Below, piece after piece: positions 11,261 to 17,769 of a stretch of 17,769 nt of DNA. How positions within the stretch are numbered: the first letter of the stretch is position 1; each line of letters starts with the position of its first letter. Under the pieces are notes generated by a model. That model was not told the origin of the DNA and made no database searches. It was given only the letters and a program-made list of their open reading frames with translations. Origin of the DNA: Hominenteromicrobium mulieris (GTDB lineage: Bacteria > Bacillota > Clostridia > Oscillospirales > Acutalibacteraceae); NCBI RefSeq assembly GCF_020687165.1, contig NZ_JAJEQC010000022.1. The stretch is one strand, 5' to 3'. A program made the position numbers and the translations under genes.

Positions 11261-14200
11261 ATGGTCACACGCGTATTTGTGGAGAAAAGAAAGGGATTCG
11301 ATGTTGAAGCACGCCACATGATGGCGGATCTTCGTCAGAATCTCGGCCTCAAGGCTATTGAGGACCTGCGTATTTTGAACCGCTATGATGTTTCCGGTCT
11401 TTCCGGCGAGGAGTTCGAGGCGGCAGCCCGCACGATCCTTTCCGAGCCGAATGTGGACAACGTGTACGACGAAAACTACAAGATCAGCAGCGAATATCAC
11501 GTCTTCGCAACGGAGTTTTTGCCCGGTCAGTACGACCAGCGTGCGGATTCCGCTTCCCAGTGCGTACAGCTCTTGACGCAGGGCGAGCGCCCGCAGGTCG
11601 CTTATGCAAAAGTGATCGCCGTTAAGGGCGACCTTTCCGAAGAGGAAATGGACAAGATTAAGAACTATATCGTGAACCCGGTCGAATCCCGTTTGGCATC
11701 GATGGAAAAGCCGGAGACGCTTGACATGAAGATCGATGTGCCGGCAGACGTTAAGCGCGTCACGGGCATGATCTCCTGGAGCGACGAGGAGCTTAGAAAA
11801 TATTACGGCACCATGGGCTTTGCCATGACGTTTGAAGACCTCGCGTTCTGCCGCGATTATTTCCGCGACGAAGAGCACCGTGACCCGAGCGTGACGGAGC
11901 TGCGCGTGATTGATACCTACTGGAGCGACCACTGCCGCCACACCACATTCCTTACGCGTCTCAACAACATCGAGATCGAAAAGGGCAAGCTGAGCGGCGC
12001 CATCGAAAAGGCACTCGGCGAGTATTTTGCAGCCCGCGAAGAGCTGTATAAGGGCAAGGACAAGCCCGTTTCTCTCATGGACATGGCGGTCATCGGCGCG
12101 AAATACCTCAAAAAGCACGGCATGGTAGACGATCTGGACGAAAGCGACGAGATCAACGCCTGTTCCATTGAAGTGCCGGTCACGATCGACGGTAAGACCG
12201 AGCAGTGGCTCGTGCAGTTCAAGAATGAGACCCACAACCACCCGACGGAGATTGAGCCGTTCGGCGGCGCGGCAACATGCCTTGGCGGCGCGATCCGCGA
12301 CCCGCTCTCCGGCAGAGCGTATGTTTATCAGGCGATGCGCGTTACCGGCAGCGGCGACCCGACTGTTCCGTTTAAGGATACGATGAAGGGTAAGCTGCCC
12401 ACAAGAAAGATTACCACCGGCGCTGCGGCGGGCTATTCCTCCTACGGCAACCAGATCGGCCTTGCGACCGGTCAGGTCACGGAGCTTTATGACCCCGGTT
12501 ATGTTGCAAAGCGCATGGAGATCGGCGCGGTCATCGGCGCATCTCCGAAGGCGAACGTCAAGCGCTTCGAGCCGAAGCCCGGCGATATCATTGTGCTGCT
12601 CGGCGGCGCAACGGGCCGTGACGGCTGCGGCGGCGCAACGGGTTCCTCCAAGGCACATACGCTCGAATCCATCGAGGTTTGCGGCGCAGAGGTGCAGAAG
12701 GGCAACCCGCCGACCGAACGCAAAATTCAGCGTCTGTTCCGTGACCCGGAGGTTTCCACGCTCATCAAGCGCTGCAACGACTTCGGCGCGGGCGGCGTGT
12801 GCGTCGCCATCGGCGAGCTTGCACCGGGCCTTGAGATTGATTTGAACAAAGTCCCGAAGAAGTACGAGGGCCTCGACGGCACCGAGCTTGCGATTTCCGA
12901 ATCGCAGGAGCGTATGGCAGTCGTGCTCGACCCGAAGGATGTGGAGAAATTCCGCGCCAAGGCGCAGGAGGAAAACCTCGACGCGCAGGTCGTGGCCATC
13001 GTCACCGAAGAGCCGAGACTCAAGATGGAGTGGCGCGGCGACCGCGTAGTCGACCTGAGCCGTGCATTCCTCGATACGAACGGTGTGACCCAGAACGCAG
13101 ACGCGTTCATCACCGCACCGGATGAAACGAAAAACTACCGCAACGCCGTACCGGCTTGCCTTGAAAATAAATCGCTGGACGAGGCGTTCGCAGAGAACCT
13201 CTCCCGCCTCGAGGTCTGCGGCCAGAAGGGCCTTTCCGAGCGTTTCGATGCTTCCATCGGCGCAGGCACCGTTTTGATGCCGTTTGCCGGTAAGTATCAG
13301 CTGACGCCGGAAGACGCCATGGTTGCGAAGATTCCGCTGCTCACGGGTGAGACCGATGACGCCACCGCTATGGCTTACGGCTATATTCCGGGTATTGCAC
13401 GCTTCTCGCCGTTCCACGGCGCAGCGTACGCCGTTGTGGAGAGCCTCTCGAAGCTCGCAGCTGTCGGCGCAGATCCGATGAAGTCCCGTTTGACGTTCCA
13501 GGAGTACTTCGAGCGCCTGCACGATAAGCCGGAGCGCTGGGGCAAGCCTGCCGCAGCCCTGCTCGGCGCGCTTACCGCGCAGCTGAACCTCGGTCTGCCG
13601 TCCATCGGCGGCAAGGACAGTATGTCCGGCTCCTTTGAAGACCTCGATGTCCCGCCGACGCTTGTCAGCTTTGCGGTGACGATGACGAAGGCCAGCAAGA
13701 CGATCTCCGGCGCGTTCAAGAACGCCGGCAACTACGCCGTACTGCTGCCGATTCCGGAGGACAAGGAAACCGAGCTCCCGAACTGGGAAGCTTTGAAGGC
13801 GTACTACAAGAACGTGCTTGCAAAAATCGCGGACGGCTCTGTTCTTTCCGCACACGTCGTCAAGGAAGGCGGCGCGGCTGCTGCCGTTGCGAAGATGGCG
13901 TTCGGCAACAAGCTCGGCTTCAAGTTCGAGAAGACTGCCGAAAACGCAGAGCTGCTTTTTGCCCCGAAGGCCGGCGCACTCGTCGTGGAAGTTCCGGCAG
14001 ATGCGCTTGAGAGCGTCAAGAATACATTCGACGCTGTTGTGCTCGGCACCGTTACCGATACGGCAAAGATTGAGCTGAACGGCAAAGCACTCGACTTGGA
14101 CGACCTCATTGAGACCTGGAACGGCAAGCTCGAAAAAATCTTCGCGAATAAAGCGGAGACCGTCGCCGTAGAATATGATGTGCCGCTCGATAACCACAAG

Positions 14201-15028
14201 TACACCGGCTCCCCGGTCATCCGCGTCGCAAAGCCGAAGGTATTTATCCCGGTATTCCCGGGCACCAACTGCGAGATCGACACGAAGCGTGCGTTTGAAA
14301 AGGCGGGCGCAGAGACCGAGATCCTTGTTGTGCAGAACCTCTGCGCAAAGGACATCGAATACACCATCGACCGCATGGAAAAGGCAATCCGCTCCTCCCA
14401 GATCATCATGATCCCGGGCGGATTCTCCGGCGGCGACGAGCCGGAGGGCTCCGGCAAGTTCATCGCGACAACGTTCCGCAATCCGAAGATTGCACAGGCG
14501 GTCACGGACTTGCTCGACATGCGCGACGGTCTTGTGCTCGGCATCTGCAACGGCTTCCAGGCGCTCATCAAGCTCGGTCTTGTCACCTACGGCAAGATCG
14601 TGGACCTCAAGGACGACGACCCGACCTTGACGTTTAACACGCTCGGCCGCCACGTTTCCCGCATGGTCTACACGCGCGTGACAAACACGAAGTCTCCGTG
14701 GCTCTCCGGCGTCAACGCAGGTGATGTCTTCGCCATCCCGGTCTCCCACGGTGAGGGCCGCTTTGTAGCGGATGACGCAGCGCTGAAAAAGCTCATCGAA
14801 AACGGCCAGATTGCCACGCAGTACACCACGCCGTGCGGCAAGGTGAGCGGCGACATCACATGGAACCCGAACGGCTCCGTGTGCGGCATTGAGGGCATCA
14901 CAAGCCCGGACGGCCGCGTCTTCGGCAAGATGGGCCACAGCGAACGCAAGGGCGAAAACCTCTACTTTAACGTGCCGGGCGAAAAGGATCAGCAGATCTT
15001 TGAGAGCGGCGTGCGTTACTTCAAGTAA
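11261..15028 (+). CDS. purL: Phosphoribosylformylglycinamidine synthase, single-chain form
   Basis: This is a 1255-aa enzyme of de novo purine synthesis converting FGAR, glutamine and ATP to FGAM. The order is an N-terminal PurS-like part and linker, two synthetase (AIRS-like) halves, and a C-terminal glutamine amidotransferase. Diagnostic stretches include the FGAR/ATP-site region VQFKNETHNHPTEIEPFGGA, SIGGKDSMSG, and amidotransferase VFPGTNCE, LGICNGFQ (nucleophile Cys1096) and GHSER (His1226, Glu1228). Length and the start MVTRVFVEKRKGFDVEA fit the clostridial one-chain type. I chose ATG 11261: ATG 11249 directly abuts the ribosome site AAAGGA and homologues start with a similar MV..VFVEK. 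It acts in the cytoplasm. No other pur gene is in the window, so it is an isolated pathway gene. Intact, strongly GC-biased codons. Confidence 0.97.
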   Translation: MVTRVFVEKRKGFDVEARHMMADLRQNLGLKAIEDLRILNRYDVSGLSGEEFEAAARTILSEPNVDNVYDENYKISSEYHVFATEFLPGQYDQRADSASQCVQLLTQGERPQVAYAKVIAVKGDLSEEEMDKIKNYIVNPVESRLASMEKPETLDMKIDVPADVKRVTGMISWSDEELRKYYGTMGFAMTFEDLAFCRDYFRDEEHRDPSVTELRVIDTYWSDHCRHTTFLTRLNNIEIEKGKLSGAIEKALGEYFAAREELYKGKDKPVSLMDMAVIGAKYLKKHGMVDDLDESDEINACSIEVPVTIDGKTEQWLVQFKNETHNHPTEIEPFGGAATCLGGAIRDPLSGRAYVYQAMRVTGSGDPTVPFKDTMKGKLPTRKITTGAAAGYSSYGNQIGLATGQVTELYDPGYVAKRMEIGAVIGASPKANVKRFEPKPGDIIVLLGGATGRDGCGGATGSSKAHTLESIEVCGAEVQKGNPPTERKIQRLFRDPEVSTLIKRCNDFGAGGVCVAIGELAPGLEIDLNKVPKKYEGLDGTELAISESQERMAVVLDPKDVEKFRAKAQEENLDAQVVAIVTEEPRLKMEWRGDRVVDLSRAFLDTNGVTQNADAFITAPDETKNYRNAVPACLENKSLDEAFAENLSRLEVCGQKGLSERFDASIGAGTVLMPFAGKYQLTPEDAMVAKIPLLTGETDDATAMAYGYIPGIARFSPFHGAAYAVVESLSKLAAVGADPMKSRLTFQEYFERLHDKPERWGKPAAALLGALTAQLNLGLPSIGGKDSMSGSFEDLDVPPTLVSFAVTMTKASKTISGAFKNAGNYAVLLPIPEDKETELPNWEALKAYYKNVLAKIADGSVLSAHVVKEGGAAAAVAKMAFGNKLGFKFEKTAENAELLFAPKAGALVVEVPADALESVKNTFDAVVLGTVTDTAKIELNGKALDLDDLIETWNGKLEKIFANKAETVAVEYDVPLDNHKYTGSPVIRVAKPKVFIPVFPGTNCEIDTKRAFEKAGAETEILVVQNLCAKDIEYTIDRMEKAIRSSQIIMIPGGFSGGDEPEGSGKFIATTFRNPKIAQAVTDLLDMRDGLVLGICNGFQALIKLGLVTYGKIVDLKDDDPTLTFNTLGRHVSRMVYTRVTNTKSPWLSGVNAGDVFAIPVSHGEGRFVADDAALKKLIENGQIATQYTTPCGKVSGDITWNPNGSVCGIEGITSPDGRVFGKMGHSERKGENLYFNVPGEKDQQIFESGVRYFK

Positions 15029-15062
15029 TAAAAGGCAGAAACGCCTTATAAAATTCCGGTAT

Positions 15063-15086
15063 GCGCGGGCAAAATGCTGCCCGCGC
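15063..15086 (+). other. GC-rich intergenic hairpin between purL and alr
   Basis: GCGCGGGCA (15063-15071) pairs with TGCCCGCGC (15078-15086). No T-run follows, so it is more likely an mRNA processing or stabilising element than a terminator. A smaller AAGGC/GCCTT hairpin lies near 15033-15047. Confidence 0.55.
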
Positions 15087-15111
15087 AGCCGCGTATAAGG
15101 ACAATTTGGTT

Positions 15112-16305
15112 ATGGACATTTTACAGAAAAGAACATGGGCGCAGATCGACCTCGACGCGGCGGCGCACAATTTTAAGGAAATTCGCCGCTATGTCGGCAA
15201 CCGGTCGATGGTCTGCTGTGTGATTAAGGCGGATGCCTACGGGCACGGCGCGGTGCGCATGGCAGAGGAATACGAAGCCCTCGGCGCAGACTGGCTGGCG
15301 CTTTCCAACATTGAGGAAGCCTTGCAGGTGCGTCGTGCGGGCATCAAGCTGCCGCTGCTCGTGCTGGGCTATACCCCGGCGGAAGCCGCAGACGTGCTTG
15401 CCGAAAACGACATTGCGCAGTGCGCGTATTCTGCAGAATACTGCGCGGCGCTCTCCGAAAACGCCGTAAAAAGCGGCGTTAAGGTGAAGATTCACGTCAA
15501 GGTTGATACCGGCATGAGCCGCCTCGGATTCTATTTTCAGGACATTGAGCGCGACAAAGAGGCCGTAAGCGTTGTGGCAGAAGCGTGCCGCCGCCCGGGG
15601 CTTATCCCGGAGGGCATCTTCACGCATTTTGCCGTGGCAGATGGTGGCGAGAATGGCAAGGCATTTACCTTGAAGCAGTTCTCGTGCTTTATGGCGCTCA
15701 TCGCGGAGCTTGAAAAGCAGGGCGTCACGTTTAAAATTCACCACTGCGCGAACAGCGGTGCAATCCTCGATTACCCCGAGATGCACCTCGATATGGTGCG
15801 TGCGGGCGTGATTTTATACGGCATGGAACCGTCGCTCTGCGTGGAGCATCACGCGGATTTCCGCCCGGTGCTCAGCCTGCACTCCGTCATTTCGCACGTG
15901 AAGGAGATTGAGCCCGGATCGGACATCAGTTACGACCGCACATTCACCGCAAAGGAACGCATGCGCGTCGCGACCATTCCGGTCGGCTACGCGGACGGCT
16001 ACTCCCGCAGGCTTTCGAACCGCGGCAGTGTGCTCATTCACGGCACGCGCTGCCCGATTTTAGGTAAAGTCTGCATGGACCAGTGCATGGTGGATGTTTC
16101 CGCCGTGCCGCAGGCGAAGGTAGGGGACACCGTAACGCTCATCGGCCGCGACGGCGAGGATGAGATCACCGCGGCGGAAATTGCCGGCATCATGGAGACA
16201 ATCCACTATGAAGTGGTGTGCGACATCTCAAAGCGCGTCACACGCGTCTACCTGAAAAACGGCAAAGAAGTCAGTGTTCTGGACTGTATTTTGGACAAAT
16301 ATTGA
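15112..16305 (+). CDS. alr: Alanine racemase
   Basis: This is a 397-aa PLP enzyme interconverting L- and D-alanine for peptidoglycan. The N-terminal TIM barrel carries the PLP lysine K39 in VIKADAYGHG, followed by KVDTGMSRLGF, the THFAVAD strand and HCANSGA. The C-terminal beta domain carries the catalytic Tyr274 in SDISYDRTF, then IPVGYADGY and the GKVCMDQCMVDVS box. These are the hallmarks of fold III alanine racemases, whose usual length is 360-400 aa. ATG 15112 has AAGGA about 10 nt ahead; the open frame from 15061 runs through the GC hairpin and has no ribosome site. It lies 83 bp after purL and could be co-transcribed. A terminator-like hairpin follows. Confidence 0.96.
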   Translation: MDILQKRTWAQIDLDAAAHNFKEIRRYVGNRSMVCCVIKADAYGHGAVRMAEEYEALGADWLALSNIEEALQVRRAGIKLPLLVLGYTPAEAADVLAENDIAQCAYSAEYCAALSENAVKSGVKVKIHVKVDTGMSRLGFYFQDIERDKEAVSVVAEACRRPGLIPEGIFTHFAVADGGENGKAFTLKQFSCFMALIAELEKQGVTFKIHHCANSGAILDYPEMHLDMVRAGVILYGMEPSLCVEHHADFRPVLSLHSVISHVKEIEPGSDISYDRTFTAKERMRVATIPVGYADGYSRRLSNRGSVLIHGTRCPILGKVCMDQCMVDVSAVPQAKVGDTVTLIGRDGEDEITAAEIAGIMETIHYEVVCDISKRVTRVYLKNGKEVSVLDCILDKY

Positions 16306-16309
16306 TTGT

Positions 16310-16354
16310 AAAGCAGCGGCTTTTGGCTCCGTTCAGCCGGGTCGCTGCTTTAAA
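16310..16354 (+). terminator. Terminator-like hairpin after alr
   Basis: AAAGCAGCG (16310-16318) pairs with CGCTGCTTT (16343-16351), with an inner GGCT/AGCC stem. The following tail is TTTAAATTT, T-rich but not a clean run. Confidence 0.65.
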
Positions 16355-16382
16355 TTTATAGTGATTTGGAAGGGTGAAAGTG

Positions 16383-16811
16383 ATGAAAAAACTTTTAAAG
16401 CTGCGCGATGAAATGAAAGAGGATTTGCTGCACGCAGACGGCTCTGTGGAAGACGGCACGAAAATGACCTACGGCCAGGGCTTTTTGCTGTATGCGTTCT
16501 CCGAGTACGTCCGCGCAACGGGTAGCGAAGAAGCACGCAGATATGCCGATATGACGTATGATTACATCGAAAACGAGTGCAAAGAGGGCAACTATTACCT
16601 TGAAAACGCACGCGGCACGGGCAGCAGCAACGGCGCCATTACAGAGGCGGGCAACCTTTCCATGAACACGCATATCCACATTCTGGAGCCGCTGCCGGGC
16701 GAAGTTTCGTTCGGCCATGACATTGAGGGCTCCTGGCTGTTGACGGAAGCTGCCGAAGTGCTCGGAAAGTACGGCGCAGATAAACCAAAGAACAAATGGA
16801 TGATGTATTAG
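16383..16811 (+). pseudogene. N-acylglucosamine/cellobiose 2-epimerase family remnant, main fragment
   Basis: A 142-aa open frame from ATG 16383 (GGAAGGG 8 nt ahead) joins pieces of an AGE-family epimerase. A short N-terminus (MKKLLKLRDEMKEDLL) is followed by TYGQGFLLYAFSEYVRATG ... NTHIHILE (the TYxxAFxxYALSxYYRATG ... MNTxLHxLE block of intact enzymes), and then directly by SFGHDIEGSWLLTEAAEVLG. Intact proteins are about 390-410 aa with roughly 80 residues before the first block and about 60 between the last two, so two internal segments are lost with the frame kept. After VLGKYG the sequence turns AT-rich and stops. The family's C-terminal end reappears at 17511-17666. The product is unlikely to be active because most of the (alpha/alpha)6 barrel is missing. 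Confidence 0.8.
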
Positions 16812-16916
16812 CCGCTTTGCATCGTGACTATAATCCAAAAGACCCGATGTATGTAGGAATACTATACGGATTACTTTAAGAGCGAAGAAGAACAAGAGGA
16901 CACAGAGGAAGAATAA
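16796..16916 (+). pseudogene. Small remnant with acidic tail, frameshifted
   Basis: From ATG 16796 the frame reads MDDVLAALHRDYNPKDPMYV, then is broken. Skipping the single G at 16856 continues as EYYTDYFKSEEEQEDTEEE to a stop at 16914-16916. This looks like the acidic C-terminal end of some protein brought in with the insert. I do not recognise the family and found no ribosome site. Confidence 0.4.
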
Positions 16917-16952
16917 GAACATACCCGCTCCCACCAAGAAGTATAATAACAC

Positions 16953-16981
16953 TTGAAGTCTATTAGAAAATCCCTTATAAT
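16953..16981 (+). promoter_or_regulatory. Promoter of the acetyltransferase gene
   Basis: TTGAAG (16953-16958), 17-bp spacer, TATAAT (16976-16981). The insert therefore carries its own expression signals. Confidence 0.75.
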
Positions 16982-17025
16982 GAGCGTAGAAAGAATTAGA
17001 CAAACTTAAATTTGTGGAGGTTGTT

Positions 17026-17454
17026 ATGGTAAGAACAGCAACTATAAATGATGCAGAGCAATTAAACATCTTAAATGTTGAATTTAATGGTGAGAGCGAC
17101 ACAAGCATAGACAATATTAGAAATTCCCTTATGAATAATAAACAGGAAGTTGTTATCGTTGCTGATGAAGATGATATGTTAGTTGGATTTGTTTGTGTTC
17201 AGCTTAAAAAATCGTTCTGCTATGATGAATATATGCCTGAAATTACAGAAGTGTATGTTAAACCAGCATACAGAAAAAGAGGCTTAGCGAGTGAGATGAT
17301 TACTTTTGCAGAGGCTTATTGTAGTAAGAATTATCCACTTGACAAATATGAACTTCTAACAGGACAAGAAAATCTTGTTGCACAAACTGTATATAATAAA
17401 CTTGGATATGTAGATGATAATGAACTTCATTTATCAAAACAAGTGAGAAAATAA
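17026..17454 (+). CDS. GNAT-family N-acetyltransferase
   Basis: This is a 142-aa single-domain GNAT enzyme that would use acetyl-CoA. The first strand and helix are MVRTATINDAEQLNILN. Motif A is EITEVYVKPAYRKRGLASEMITFAE, with the acetyl-CoA pyrophosphate-binding RKRGLA loop, followed by the late motif ENLVAQTVYNKLGYV. The substrate cannot be told; small cargo GNATs include drug- and metabolite-modifying enzymes, and nothing here is diagnostic of an aminoglycoside enzyme. ATG 17026 has TGGAGG 5 nt ahead; GTG 17014 overlaps that site. It is AT-rich, unlike alr and the epimerase pieces around it, has its own promoter and terminator, and sits between the two parts of the epimerase gene. It is evidently acquired cargo. 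Confidence 0.88.
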   Translation: MVRTATINDAEQLNILNVEFNGESDTSIDNIRNSLMNNKQEVVIVADEDDMLVGFVCVQLKKSFCYDEYMPEITEVYVKPAYRKRGLASEMITFAEAYCSKNYPLDKYELLTGQENLVAQTVYNKLGYVDDNELHLSKQVRK

Positions 17455-17471
17455 ATACAGCCTAATTTGTC

Positions 17472-17505
17472 GAACAGTTGCTTTTTACAAGCAACTGTTC
17501 TTTTT
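17472..17505 (+). terminator. Terminator of the acetyltransferase gene
   Basis: GAACAGTTGC (17472-17481) pairs with GCAACTGTTC (17491-17500), extendable by two A-T pairs, followed by T5. It lies 17 bp after the stop and just before the epimerase C-terminal fragment. Confidence 0.92.
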
Positions 17506-17510
17506 GTTAC

Positions 17511-17666
17511 CTAGAAAACCACTCGCTGGGCGAGTGGTTTGCAAGCGGCAAAAATTCCCCGGACGAGGAAAATTCGCACCTGCTGTGCGGCCCGTGGAAG
17601 TGCCCGTACCACAATGCCAGAGCCGCGTTTGAAATTTACGAGCGCTGCGAGGCACTGGAAAAGTAA
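17511..17666 (+). pseudogene. C-terminal fragment of the same 2-epimerase gene
   Basis: From 17529 the frame reads GEWFASGKNSPDEENSH, then GPWKCPYHNARAAFEI and a stop at 17664-17666. GEW(F/Y)...GPWKCPYHN(G/S)RxCxE is the conserved end of AGE/cellobiose 2-epimerases. Composition is GC-rich like the 16383 fragment. The roughly 250-residue stretch between, including the rest of the barrel, is lost or replaced by the acetyltransferase insert. There is no start or ribosome site of its own. Confidence 0.8.
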
Positions 17667-17730
17667 ACAGCAACAGCAAAGCCCTGCCGAGAAAATTGAA
17701 CAGAACCAGTAAAACAGGACAATAGACAAA

Positions 17731-17769
17731 ATCCCCCCTGATGTAGGATAATAAGTACATCAGGGGGGA
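17731..17769. terminator. Strong hairpin at the window end
   Basis: CCCCCCTGATGTA (17733-17745) pairs with TACATCAGGGGGG (17756-17768), with A-rich sequence before it and the window ending directly after. It is probably a terminator for the epimerase locus or for a minus-strand gene beyond the window; the T-run on the plus side cannot be seen. Confidence 0.7.

Noticed and set aside
11192..14938. A 1248-codon open frame on the minus strand opposite purL
   Set aside because: It is the mirror of GC-biased purL codons; the protein has no recognisable domain, while purL matches its family along the whole length.
17026..17454. Aminoglycoside resistance acetyltransferase
   Set aside because: Only general GNAT motifs are visible; nothing diagnostic of an aminoglycoside-modifying enzyme.

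Overview
The window looks like a chromosomal segment of a gut-type Firmicute, most likely a clostridial (Oscillospiraceae/Ruminococcus-like) bacterium. This is an inference from three things: strong AGGAGG ribosome sites, small secreted proteins of a type common in those genomes (the DUF6147/DUF6120 names are from memory), and a single-chain clostridial-type PurL. GC-rich housekeeping genes (glycosyltransferase, purL, alr) alternate with AT-rich accessory DNA that holds most of the unusual features.

Layout. 1-2300: the probable right end of an IS3-like element, an AAA+ ATPase with a C-terminal nuclease-like domain lying between two similar ~50-bp direct repeats, and a gutted tyrosine integrase. 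2376-6537: a transcription unit encoding a small secreted protein, an 18-bp attenuator-like hairpin, a lipoprotein, two six-helix membrane proteins and a BcrA/LanF-like ABC ATPase. Its plan resembles a bacteriocin or antimicrobial-peptide export/immunity locus, but the secreted protein is not one I recognise. 6575-7954 (minus strand): padR, a frameshifted membrane protein with a PadR-partner-like helical domain, and a small secreted protein. 7976-8376: a strong promoter driving an 87-aa orphan. 8393-8806: a compact locus with every sign of a type I toxin-antitoxin system: a 35-aa membrane peptide, a hidden ribosome site, 5'-to-3' pairing arms, a convergent antisense RNA with consensus promoter, and a shared terminator. 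It is absent from ordinary ORF lists. 8894-9152: a promoter followed by a highly structured RNA with no reading frame. 9406-9482: tRNA-Val(GAC), minus strand. 9836-16305: membrane glycosyltransferase, purL and alanine racemase, all intact. 16383-17666: an N-acylglucosamine/cellobiose 2-epimerase gene that has lost internal segments and is split by an AT-rich insert carrying its own promoter, a GNAT acetyltransferase and a terminator.

A GGCAAT(A/G)TTGCC palindrome family recurs: at 105-128, 1855-1876, 8350-8373 and 8780-8805, plus a half copy at 2303-2316. Two of these bracket the ATPase and two bracket the toxin-antitoxin locus, which suggests cassette-like exchange at these hairpins. The best candidates for undescribed biology are the secreted-protein/lipoprotein/ABC locus, the toxin-antitoxin locus with its duplicated pairing arms, and the orphan structured RNA.
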